Shown here: piece by piece, positions 9,103 to 17,418 of the stretch
How the letters are laid out: every line of letters starts with the position of its first letter
How positions within the stretch are numbered: the first letter of the stretch is position 1
Source: Bacteroidetes bacterium MedPE-SWsnd-G2
GTDB taxonomy: Bacteria; Bacteroidota; Bacteroidia; Flavobacteriales; Flavobacteriaceae
Reading direction: 5' to 3'
Length of the DNA stretch: 64,000 nucleotides
NCBI GenBank assembly: GCA_001874335.1
Contig: MPDE01000013.1
Coordinates: 1 to 64,000, forward strand
Position numbers and translations under genes: made by a program
The notes under the pieces: model-generated
Seen by the model: only the letters and a program-made list of their open reading frames with translations
Database searches by the model: none
What the model was told of the DNA's origin: nothing

Positions 9103-10992
9103 TTATTTTTTATTATCCAAAACTTCAAATTTTGAATTATTTGAAATATATTCAGGAATAATATCTTTTATAAGTGCAACGATTTCTATGTTGGTCTTAC
9201 GTTTTTTGTCGCATAAACTCAATATTAGATTTTGAATTTTATCCTTATCAATAGCTCTGGTCTTGGCAATCATTATTTTCTCATGATATGTAGAGCCCGT
9301 GTTTTCTCCATCTGCAAGTAGCTCTTCGTATATTTTTTCGCCCGGTCTTAATCCTGTAATTTTTATATTAATATCGTCAGGAAATCTTAATCCAGAAAGC
9401 GTAATCATATTTAATGCTAAATCGTAAATCTTTACAGATTTGCCCATATCGAACACAAAAATTTCGCCACCATTACCCATTGCTGCGGCTTCTAAAACGA
9501 GTTGACAAGCTTCGGATATGGTCATGAAATATCTTGTAATATCTTTATGAGTAACAGTTAAAGGACCACCTGCTTCAATTTGATTTTTAAATAAAGGTAT
9601 AACAGAGCCATTAGAGCCAAGTACATTTCCAAATCTTGTTGTTATAAATTTTGTTTGACCTTGCCCTTTTAAACATGTCACATATAATTCTGCTATACGT
9701 TTAGAAGCGCCCATAACATTAGTTGGGTTTACCGCCTTATCAGTAGAAATAAAAACAAACTTATTGACTAAATGTTTTAGCGAGAGGTCTGCAATGTTTT
9801 TGGTTCCTTTTATGTTTACACTTACTGCTTCGTAGGGGTTGTTTTCCATTAATGGCACATGTTTATAGGCGGCAGCATGGAATACAATTTTTGGTTTATA
9901 GGCGTTAAAGAGCAAATTCATGCGATAGCGATCACGTATGTCACCAACGATTACTTTAAAGTTTTTAATTCCTCTTAGAATAAACTCTTGTTCCAATTCA
10001 TATAAAGAAGACTCTGCTGAGTCAATTAAAATCAACTGTTTGTAATTGAAGTTGCAAACCTTCCTGGCTATTTCACTACCAATCGATCCTGCAGCACCAG
10101 TTACAAAAATTATTTCATTATTGTATTCGTGATCTAAATCAGGGTTTGCAATTTTAATAGGTTCACGTCCAAGTAAATCTTCAATTCTTACATCCTTTAT
10201 CTGACCAATACTTAAATCTCCATCAATCCAATTTTGGACAGGAGGAACAATTTTTACTTTTAGACCTAATTTGAATAAAAGCCCGGTAATTTCAAGTAGT
10301 CTTGAAGATTCAATGGTTTGAATTGAAATGATGACTTCTTCTAAATTGTATTTTTCTACAAATTCAGGAGTGATTTTTTTAAGGGGGTAAACTGGTAGTA
10401 AATTGATTTTTTTACCAATTTTACTGTCGTTGTCATCAACAAATCCAATTGTAATGATGTTGCTTTTAGGGTCGTTAGTAATTGCTTCATAAGTAATAAG
10501 ACCAGAGCTACCCGCACCATAAATTAGCACGTTTTTAGAAATGTTTAATTCTGCCGTTATCTGTTTGTATATTGATTTTACAAAGAGTTTTGATCCTATT
10601 AAAAACAAAATATTTAGTAGTAAGTGAATGTAAATCACTGAACCAGAAATATTAAAAACGGCGTCAAAATTATATTTTCTACTAAAAAAGGTAGAGATAA
10701 TTAGGATGGTAGCTAAAATATTAACACCAATAATTACATTTACTACATCTTTAAACCCTGTGTATCTTACAACTGATTTATGAGATCCAACCAATAAATA
10801 GCTTATACATGCTGCAATAATTACAAACGGTATCTGCTTAAAAAAGATTATTAAATCAAAATCTAATTGAAAATTAAATCTTATGAGATATGCTAAAAAG
10901 AAGGTGAAAACTACAATAGAAACATCAAAGGTAAGCACCAACCATTGGGAGGCATAACGCTCAGAAATTTTATGTAGAAGTTTAATTAGCAT
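9103..10992 (-). CDS. Membrane-bound UDP-sugar 4,6-dehydratase (WbpM/PglF/CapD-like)
   Basis: This 629-residue enzyme has four or more N-terminal membrane helices, a first Rossmann-like fold (GAGSSG near residue 158) and a C-terminal SDR domain (TGAAGSIGSE near 296). The STDKAVNPTNVMGASKR segment near 416 keeps the catalytic lysine and has methionine in place of the usual SDR tyrosine, as in WbpM and PglF. It should convert UDP-GlcNAc to the 4-keto-6-deoxy sugar at the inner membrane. It overlaps the aminotransferase gene by 7 bases, which suggests the two act in sequence. Confidence 0.9.
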   Translation of the reverse strand: MLIKLLHKISERYASQWLVLTFDVSIVVFTFFLAYLIRFNFQLDFDLIIFFKQIPFVIIAACISYLLVGSHKSVVRYTGFKDVVNVIIGVNILATILIISTFFSRKYNFDAVFNISGSVIYIHLLLNILFLIGSKLFVKSIYKQITAELNISKNVLIYGAGSSGLITYEAITNDPKSNIITIGFVDDNDSKIGKKINLLPVYPLKKITPEFVEKYNLEEVIISIQTIESSRLLEITGLLFKLGLKVKIVPPVQNWIDGDLSIGQIKDVRIEDLLGREPIKIANPDLDHEYNNEIIFVTGAAGSIGSEIARKVCNFNYKQLILIDSAESSLYELEQEFILRGIKNFKVIVGDIRDRYRMNLLFNAYKPKIVFHAAAYKHVPLMENNPYEAVSVNIKGTKNIADLSLKHLVNKFVFISTDKAVNPTNVMGASKRIAELYVTCLKGQGQTKFITTRFGNVLGSNGSVIPLFKNQIEAGGPLTVTHKDITRYFMTISEACQLVLEAAAMGNGGEIFVFDMGKSVKIYDLALNMITLSGLRFPDDINIKITGLRPGEKIYEELLADGENTGSTYHEKIMIAKTRAIDKDKIQNLILSLCDKKRKTNIEIVALIKDIIPEYISNNSKFEVLDNKK

Positions 10993-12113
10993 ACACTAAA
11001 ATACGATTTAATATTTTTTGTGACTCTATTTAAGTCAATATTGGTAAGGTTAGAGCCACTTGGCAAGCACAGTCCTCTTTCAAACAAAGCGTCTGAGTTA
11101 CCGTTTATGTAACTTGGATAGTTCTTGAATACCGGTTGTTGGTGCATAGGTTTCCACAGTGGTCTGGATTCAATATTATCTTCATTTAAAGCTAATCTAA
11201 GTTCTTCTCTTGTATCATAACTATCAAGAAGGATGGTTGTTAGCCATCTGTTAGAGAAATAGCCTTCTGGTTCTTCTAAAAATGTGATGGCTTTAATATT
11301 GTTTAATTCTGATTTGTAAAAATCAAATACCCTTCTTCGAGCATTAACTCTTTCTTTAAGAACTTCCATTTGGCCTCTACCAATTCCTGCAAGTATGTTG
11401 GACATTCTGTAATTGTATCCAATTTCAGAATGTAAGTATGATACGCCTTTGTCTCTAGATTGAGTAGACCAGTGTATGATTTTATTTTTGATTTCATTGG
11501 TTGGGCAGCATAAAGCACCACCACCACTTGTGGTAATAATTTTATTACCATTAAAAGACAGCGCAGCTACTTTTCCAAAAGTACCGCAAGGTTGTGATTT
11601 GTAACTACTTCCTAATGCTTCAGCGCTATCCTCTAAAACTGGGATATTGTATTGGTCTGCTATTTCATGTATTTCAGTAACCTTATAAGGCATACCGTAA
11701 AGATGTACAGCAATTATAGCTTTAGGTTTCTTTCCTTTTGCAATTCGGTCTTGAATAGCTTTTTTAAGTAGCATCGGACAAAGATTCCATGTATCTAATT
11801 CGCTATCCACAAATACAGGAGAGGCACCTAAGTATAAAATTGGATTAACGCTGGCTGAAAATGTTTTTGATTGGCATATTACTTCATCACCTTTTGAAAC
11901 TCCTAAAACTTTTAATCCTAAATGTATGGCTGCTGTACCAGAGCTTAAAGCTGCAATTTGTACTTTGTTTGATAAAGATTGTTCTAAGTCAGATTCAAAA
12001 CCATCAACATTTGGGCCTAAAGGAGCAATCCAGTTAGAATCGAATGCTTGGTTTATGTAATGTTGTTCACGACCTCCCATATGGGGAGAGGACAACCATA
12101 TTTTAGAATCCAT
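10986..12113 (-). CDS. DegT/DnrJ/EryC1/StrS-family sugar aminotransferase
   Basis: This 375-residue PLP enzyme of the sugar aminotransferase family probably aminates the 4-keto product of the overlapping dehydratase gene to give a UDP-4-amino-4,6-dideoxy sugar, as PglE does in bacillosamine synthesis. The PLP lysine is in SFNGNKIITTSGGG. The N-terminal substrate segment WLSSPHMGGREQHYI and the ALSSGTAAIHLGL cofactor loop are intact. It is the first gene of the run that continues through the dehydratase, Wza and Wzc. The exact sugar is inferred. Confidence 0.9.
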   Translation of the reverse strand: MDSKIWLSSPHMGGREQHYINQAFDSNWIAPLGPNVDGFESDLEQSLSNKVQIAALSSGTAAIHLGLKVLGVSKGDEVICQSKTFSASVNPILYLGASPVFVDSELDTWNLCPMLLKKAIQDRIAKGKKPKAIIAVHLYGMPYKVTEIHEIADQYNIPVLEDSAEALGSSYKSQPCGTFGKVAALSFNGNKIITTSGGGALCCPTNEIKNKIIHWSTQSRDKGVSYLHSEIGYNYRMSNILAGIGRGQMEVLKERVNARRRVFDFYKSELNNIKAITFLEEPEGYFSNRWLTTILLDSYDTREELRLALNEDNIESRPLWKPMHQQPVFKNYPSYINGNSDALFERGLCLPSGSNLTNIDLNRVTKNIKSYFSVC

Positions 12114-12243
12114 AATTATTAGTTTTGGGACGTAATATCTGTTTAAATATCTTACAATAGCATAGGATCTTCCAAATAAAAACGATTAAAATCCGTTTTA
12201 GAGGGATGATTGATGTAAATGTAGACGACTAAGTTGTTGTAAA

Positions 12244-13257
12244 TTAGTTGTTTGATTTAGATGAAGATTCCAATTCTTCAGTTATTCCTGACATGGTTTG
12301 GCTTTTAAACCCGTAATCTTCATGGAGTTTCACGTAGGTTCTAAAAATGGATTCTAAATTTTTGAAATTTTCTTCAATATCACTACCGAAATTATGAGGA
12401 TGCCACCATAAATGAAACATTTTTCCTGATTTAGCGGCCTTAGTCATTCCCTTTTTAATCCGATTTAATTTTAAAAATTCAAAGGCCTTAAGCGTCTTGT
12501 TAAAAGGTCTTAGAAGTCTGGAAGATGGGAGGTTTAATGCTTTTCCGGGAGAGTAATTACTTTTTAAGTCGTACATGTTCGCACCCGTAATATTGAAATA
12601 GGCATCTAAGATTCTTAGTATTTTGAAAATGAACCAACCATGATAAAACTTAGTGGTATGTATATTGTAAATAAAGCTTTTCTCTTTACCTCTATAAGAT
12701 TTTAATCCTTGTTCATAGCATATGTCAAGATAATTGGATTCATGTGGTTCAATCATGTTTCTAGGAAAAACAATGCTCTTTAATTCCATGTTTTTAGACT
12801 TAGCTATGGCAACAGCTGCTTGTAAATCCGATTTAAATTGATCAGGAGTTTGGCCATTTTCATGACAATAATAATGGCAAAAAGTATGACTACTAATTTC
12901 ATGAATCCCTTCTTTGTGAATCGCTTTTAAAGTAGGTAAAGCATAATGATAAGGGTCTTGTTTTGGATTATCTCCAATGGATTCTATGATAGGATACGGA
13001 TTGAATTGTGGTTTGTCATAGGTTGGAGTATTTTCTGGGACATACTTCAATAGGTCTTTTTTGTCTTCAGCGAATAAAAACCCGACAGTTGCAAAGGTTA
13101 GCTTAACATTATAGGTGTTGCTTAAAGCAACTAAACGTTTTACCACATTGTCCACTTGATCTAAATTAGATCTATAAGAATCAAGACTTTTTTGGTCAAA
13201 AACACCCCAGTGCAATTCGTAGTCTAAAGATATAATAAAATGCCCAGGCATATTCAT
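12244..13257 (-). CDS. Polysaccharide deacetylase (NodB-homology) family protein
   Basis: This 337-residue protein matches the polysaccharide deacetylase fold. The N-terminal ISLDYELHWGVFD carries the catalytic and metal aspartate, and SSHTFCHYYCHE gives the metal-binding histidines. A late MFHLWWHPHNFGSD segment supplies the further histidine seen in the family. No signal peptide is evident, so it may act on cytoplasmic lipid-linked or nucleotide-linked sugars. It is divergent from the second GNAT gene and 130 bases from the aminotransferase gene. Confidence 0.82.
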   Translation of the reverse strand: MNMPGHFIISLDYELHWGVFDQKSLDSYRSNLDQVDNVVKRLVALSNTYNVKLTFATVGFLFAEDKKDLLKYVPENTPTYDKPQFNPYPIIESIGDNPKQDPYHYALPTLKAIHKEGIHEISSHTFCHYYCHENGQTPDQFKSDLQAAVAIAKSKNMELKSIVFPRNMIEPHESNYLDICYEQGLKSYRGKEKSFIYNIHTTKFYHGWFIFKILRILDAYFNITGANMYDLKSNYSPGKALNLPSSRLLRPFNKTLKAFEFLKLNRIKKGMTKAAKSGKMFHLWWHPHNFGSDIEENFKNLESIFRTYVKLHEDYGFKSQTMSGITEELESSSKSNN

Positions 13258-13347
13258 AAATAGGTTAATTGTTTGTGATAAAAGTAATTAAAATTATAAA
13301 GTCTAATTAAAAATCAAGTTCTGAATTTTCAATATTGATAAAAAGCT

Positions 13348-13355
13348 TATTTTTG
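13348..13355 (+). promoter_or_regulatory. -7 promoter element (TATTTTTG) for GNAT paralogue 2
   Basis: TATTTTTG fits TAnnTTTG and lies 24 bases before the ATG in the 122-base divergent gap shared with the deacetylase gene. No clear -33 element was found. Confidence 0.5.
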
Positions 13356-13379
13356 AATCTGTATTGCATCAATTAATTC

Positions 13380-14633
13380 ATGAACAACAACCCATTTACG
13401 TCCAAAACTTTTGTAACTAATTGGATGAAACATTTTGGCTATCAAAAACAACCTACTCAATTTAAAAGTATTGAAGGTGTTTCGTTTGTGAAAAAGTCAT
13501 GGATACCATTGTTTGTAAATGTTGGAGAAAACCTAACTAAGGGGCTTTCATACAAGTTAAATCCCTTGCAAACAGATTTCAAGAAAAAAGTATTTTTAAT
13601 TTATGATGTGCCTTCATATTTTGACAAAGAGCATCAAAATAATGAAGGGAGTTTAGGTTCAATTAAAATTGATAAAGTATTCCAGTATCAAGGGTTTCTA
13701 ATGAATTTAAAAGACTTTGAATCGAAGGAAGAATATATTAAAGAGCAATTTAAAACTCATAATAAACGCTATATACGTTGGTCTCATATTAATAGGTTAG
13801 AAGCCTGTTTTAATGTAAGCTATAGGTTTTTTTATGGAGATATGACTGATTCTGAATACAAACTTGTATTTAATAAGTTTTATCAACTTTTAATAGAAAG
13901 ATTTCAAGGAAAAGGAACAAACTACCATCATTTAAATGAGCAAAAATGGGCATTTTACCGAGAACTTGTTCTGCCGATGATAAGGAATAAAGAGGCTTCT
14001 TTTTTTGTGATTTATGATAATAATATGCCAATAGGTGTGAATTTAAATTATCATGCTGAAAACACCTTGTTTAAGGCAATTACCGTCTTTGATGTAGATT
14101 ATTCTAAATTTAGTATTGGTAAACTCTCAGTACTTAAAATCTTGGATTGGTGTTTTGAAAATGGATACCAAGTTTCAGATTTCTCAAAAGGTGATTTTGA
14201 CTATAAAAGAATTTGGAGTAATACCATTTACGATTTTCATTATCATGTGTTATATGATTCCTCATCCCTTGTTTCTTTAATGTTAGGAAAGGGATTAGTG
14301 TCATTTCTCAAAACAAAACTATGGTTAAGAGAAAAGGGGGTAAACAGACTTTATAGGAAGGTGATATTTAGATTAAAAGGGAATTCGGTTAGGACTCTAT
14401 CTCATGGAGAATTGAATTATAAAGTAAAACCAATAGGTCAAAATGATGAAGTTATGGTCTCGGAAACTGTCGATTTAAATACAGTAGATAATCAGTTTTT
14501 AAAGCGATACGTGTATGATTTTGCATTTAAAAACCCGGAGCCCTTAGCTAATATTACAGTGCATAAAACATCTACTTCCAATGCCTCATATGTAATTAAG
14601 GGAAGTAAGAATAGTATACTCCTTGAAGCTTAG
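13380..14633 (+). CDS. CelD/BcsL-like GNAT-fold acyltransferase, paralogue 2
   Basis: This 417-residue protein is collinear with the product at 4965 from the N-terminal PFTSKTFVTNWMKHF to the C-terminal SDFSKGDFDYKRIWS motif. It carries an extra tail of roughly 85 residues with no recognised domain. The CelD/BcsL-type GNAT fold suggests acyl transfer to an amino sugar or lipid-linked precursor. It is transcribed against the flanking genes and ends 2 bases from the ATP-grasp gene. Substrate and donor are unknown. Confidence 0.6.
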   Translation: MNNNPFTSKTFVTNWMKHFGYQKQPTQFKSIEGVSFVKKSWIPLFVNVGENLTKGLSYKLNPLQTDFKKKVFLIYDVPSYFDKEHQNNEGSLGSIKIDKVFQYQGFLMNLKDFESKEEYIKEQFKTHNKRYIRWSHINRLEACFNVSYRFFYGDMTDSEYKLVFNKFYQLLIERFQGKGTNYHHLNEQKWAFYRELVLPMIRNKEASFFVIYDNNMPIGVNLNYHAENTLFKAITVFDVDYSKFSIGKLSVLKILDWCFENGYQVSDFSKGDFDYKRIWSNTIYDFHYHVLYDSSSLVSLMLGKGLVSFLKTKLWLREKGVNRLYRKVIFRLKGNSVRTLSHGELNYKVKPIGQNDEVMVSETVDLNTVDNQFLKRYVYDFAFKNPEPLANITVHKTSTSNASYVIKGSKNSILLEA

Positions 14634-14635
14634 GT

Positions 14636-15655
14636 TTATTTAATTTTTAACAATCTGTCACATTTAGAAAATGTGATATTATCTCTGTATTTGTTGTGTT
14701 CTTTGAATGTATTCTTTCCATTCAGCAGGTCAATATATAATTTTGCTGTATTCATTCCCGCTTCATGAGAAAATGGGTATCCACCTCCAAATCTTGGATT
14801 CAATTCTAATACATATAAGTTTGAAGCTTCGTCTTCAAGAATGTCACAATCTAAATTTCCAACATGCTTTAATGTACTCCCAATTGTGCGTCCTATAACC
14901 TCTAAATTCTTGTTTATCACTGAAATCGCAATATCAGTTTCTCCAGATCTCATTTTAATCTTTTCTCTTGAAAATGAACCTAAATAATTTCCAGTGAAGT
15001 CGTTTAGGATATCCATGCCGTATTCCTTTCCAACTATTTTTTCTTGAATTAAAATGGCGTCTTCCAAGTTGTTGGCACTTGCTTCTTTTAAAATTGATTT
15101 TTGTAATTTTTTATGCTGTAGGGCAAACGACAGCTTTAATTCTTCTAAATCTTCAGGAAAATCAATGCCAATTGAAGCGCTTCCCCATCTGGGTTTAACA
15201 ACCAAAGGAAATGAAAGCGTTTTGTTTTCAATTGCCAAAATTGCATCATTTAATCGGGTAAAGGTTTTTGGAGTTTTTAATCCGTTTTTCGATAGGTACT
15301 TAACTGTTTCTAATTTATCAAAACCAATATTTATAACTTCAGAATTTGAAATTAATAATTCGCAATTAAGTGATTGAAAATCGGTTTTATAAGGTGAAAG
15401 GATTGGTAATTCAAGATCGTTTAAAGAAATAATGGCCGAAATGTTATGAGTTTTTACAATCTCCTTTAAGGTATTAATGTATTGATTTGAGTAAATACTA
15501 GGTACAACAATCGCTTTATCGGCGTCTACCATCGATGGGGCCAATTTACTGGCATCGGCAGTAAAGACTTTACCTTGCCCATTTAGAGCCGCTTTAAAAT
15601 AGTTTATAAGGTAGTTTCTTCTGCCAGAGCAGGTGAATAAAATATTAAGTGCCAT
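14636..15655 (-). CDS. ATP-grasp enzyme of the polysaccharide locus (carbamoyl-phosphate-synthase-like)
   Basis: This 339-residue ATP-grasp protein begins with a Rossmann-like pre-ATP-grasp domain (NILFTCSGRRNYLINYF) and has nucleotide and metal-binding segments (FPLVVKPRWGSASIG, LELNPRFGGGYPF). Such enzymes join a carboxylate to an amine or thiol through an acyl-phosphate. Next to a phosphoglycosyl transferase, and in a locus with a sugar aminotransferase, it may attach an amino acid or other acid to an amino sugar. That role is inferred. It is the last gene of the long minus-strand run, 2 bases after the transferase gene. Confidence 0.8.
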   Translation of the reverse strand: MALNILFTCSGRRNYLINYFKAALNGQGKVFTADASKLAPSMVDADKAIVVPSIYSNQYINTLKEIVKTHNISAIISLNDLELPILSPYKTDFQSLNCELLISNSEVINIGFDKLETVKYLSKNGLKTPKTFTRLNDAILAIENKTLSFPLVVKPRWGSASIGIDFPEDLEELKLSFALQHKKLQKSILKEASANNLEDAILIQEKIVGKEYGMDILNDFTGNYLGSFSREKIKMRSGETDIAISVINKNLEVIGRTIGSTLKHVGNLDCDILEDEASNLYVLELNPRFGGGYPFSHEAGMNTAKLYIDLLNGKNTFKEHNKYRDNITFSKCDRLLKIK

Positions 15656-15657
15656 AT

Positions 15658-16275
15658 TTAATCTTGTTTTGTTCCTAAAAAATCTGGAACTATATCATTT
15701 TGAACGCTATAAATACCGTCCTTTTTGAAAATTTTATAAATCGTTAATCCAATAATTTTAAGGTCTAATAGAAATGAAATGTTATGAACGTACCAAACAT
15801 CAAATTCAAATTTTTGCTCCCAACTTATGGCGTTTCTTCCATTGACCTGAGCCCAACCGGTTATCCCGGGTTTGATTTGGTGGCGTTGTTTTTGAAAATC
15901 ATTATACCTTGGCAAGTATCTCACTAATAATGGTCGCGGACCAATTAAACTCATGTCACCTTTTATAACGTTAATGAGTTGTGGGATTTCATCTAAAGAG
16001 TATTTTCTAACAAATTTACCTGTTTTTGTAAGACGTAAAGAAGGATCTAATAATTTTCCATTTGAGTCCTTTTTATCGTTCATGGTTTTAAACTTTATAA
16101 TTTTGAAAATCACTTCGTCTTTGCCAGGTCGTTCTTGGAAGAAAAAAGGTTTTCCATCGTTTTTGAAAAATAAAATGACCATAACAACAATAAAAACGGG
16201 GCAAAGCAAAATAAACCCTAAAGTAGAGAGTAGGAGGTCTAAACCACGTTTAATAAAAAACTTATAGAGTTTCAT
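15658..16275 (-). CDS. Initiating phosphoglycosyl transferase (PglC/WcaJ-type sugar transferase)
   Basis: This 205-residue protein is a short monotopic phosphoglycosyl transferase, which moves a sugar phosphate from a UDP-sugar to undecaprenyl phosphate and starts repeat-unit assembly. It has an N-terminal re-entrant membrane helix (KRGLDLLLSTLGFILLCPVF), then PFFFQERPGKD with the catalytic dyad region, KFKTM, and the conserved RKYSLDEIPQLINVIKGDMS, GPRPLL and KPGITGWAQVNGR blocks. It lacks the extra N-terminal membrane domain of WcaJ and so resembles PglC. The 3' end of the GT4 gene abuts its start. Confidence 0.92.
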   Translation of the reverse strand: MKLYKFFIKRGLDLLLSTLGFILLCPVFIVVMVILFFKNDGKPFFFQERPGKDEVIFKIIKFKTMNDKKDSNGKLLDPSLRLTKTGKFVRKYSLDEIPQLINVIKGDMSLIGPRPLLVRYLPRYNDFQKQRHQIKPGITGWAQVNGRNAISWEQKFEFDVWYVHNISFLLDLKIIGLTIYKIFKKDGIYSVQNDIVPDFLGTKQD

Positions 16276-17418
16276 TTATAGACTTTTATAAAATTTTAAA
16301 ATTTCTTCCCAAACATATTGTTGTTCATATTTATTTTGAATGTTACTTCTTGCATTTAGAGCCATTTTATCTTTTTCACTTGGATTGTCAATGAGGTGTA
16401 ACATGGCATTTTTAAGTTTTTCAGAAGATTTTGTCGGAACAATAATTCCGTTTTGATGATGACTGATAATTTCATTACAGCCGTTAATATCTGAAACTAC
16501 ACAAGGTAAATTCATGGCACTACACTGCAATACAACATTTGGAAACCCTTCTCTATAGCTCGGAAAAGTTAACACATCAGAGACGCATACAAATGGCCTT
16601 ATATCTTTTTGATTTCCAACAGCAAGTATGTGCGGATTGGTTTTTATGATTTTTTCAGTTTGTTCCTTTAAGGGGTCCAAATGATTTTCTGAAGGACCAA
16701 CCAATAGAAGTTTGGTTTTCTTTTTTACTTTGGATAATTCATTAAATGCTTCAACCAATTCATTTATACCTTTATCACTTACAACCCGTCCTATAAAAAT
16801 GAACACAAAGTCATCTTTAGTAATATTTAATTCTTCTCTAAGTTGATTTTTAGTTTTTTCTGAGACTAAATCTGGATTGTAATGAGAAGTATCAATTCCG
16901 TTAGAACTTCCATTGCCTATGACTTTAAGTTTTTTGTCATCGCAAAATTTGTATTCCAAAATAATACTCTTTAATCCATTCGAATTTGGCAGAACATGAG
17001 TCGCACAGGTGTAAGTCAACTTTTCTACAAAATTTAAGAGCTTTCTTTTAGTTCCTGTTTCGACAAGCAACGGCATTCCAGCAACAGTATGCACACGATG
17101 TTTTACTCCCGCTAGTTTAGCGGCAATCATACTTAAAAGCCCGGCCTTAGGTGTGTGACTATGCACAATGTGTGGCTTTACCGATCTAAATAGAAAAAAC
17201 AATCTAATCAGCGCAATGCTATCTTTTATTGGTGTAATAGTTCTTGTCATTTCAATGGCTTGAGTAGCAATTTGTTCGTTTTGTTCAACTTCTAATAAAG
17301 CGTCACCAGAACTCGAAACTCCCAAAATATTGAAATGACTACGCATAAAATTCAATTGCCCCTTTAAAAGTGTTCTTAAAGAGGAAGGTACAGTTGTTAT
17401 GCGTATTAATTTTTGCAT
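16276..17418 (-). CDS. Glycosyltransferase family 4 protein
   Basis: This GT-B glycosyltransferase has an acceptor half with HSHTPKAGLLSMIAAKLAGV and a donor half with FIGRVVSDKGINELVEAF and EGFPNVVLQCSAMNLPCVVS, a GT4 EX7E-like segment. An in-frame start 18 codons upstream exists, but the ATG used here overlaps the preceding stop as TAATG, which suggests translational coupling and gives 380 residues. It probably adds one sugar to the lipid-linked repeat unit on the cytoplasmic face. Sugar specificity cannot be read from the sequence. Confidence 0.87.
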   Translation of the reverse strand: MQKLIRITTVPSSLRTLLKGQLNFMRSHFNILGVSSSGDALLEVEQNEQIATQAIEMTRTITPIKDSIALIRLFFLFRSVKPHIVHSHTPKAGLLSMIAAKLAGVKHRVHTVAGMPLLVETGTKRKLLNFVEKLTYTCATHVLPNSNGLKSIILEYKFCDDKKLKVIGNGSSNGIDTSHYNPDLVSEKTKNQLREELNITKDDFVFIFIGRVVSDKGINELVEAFNELSKVKKKTKLLLVGPSENHLDPLKEQTEKIIKTNPHILAVGNQKDIRPFVCVSDVLTFPSYREGFPNVVLQCSAMNLPCVVSDINGCNEIISHHQNGIIVPTKSSEKLKNAMLHLIDNPSEKDKMALNARSNIQNKYEQQYVWEEILKFYKSL

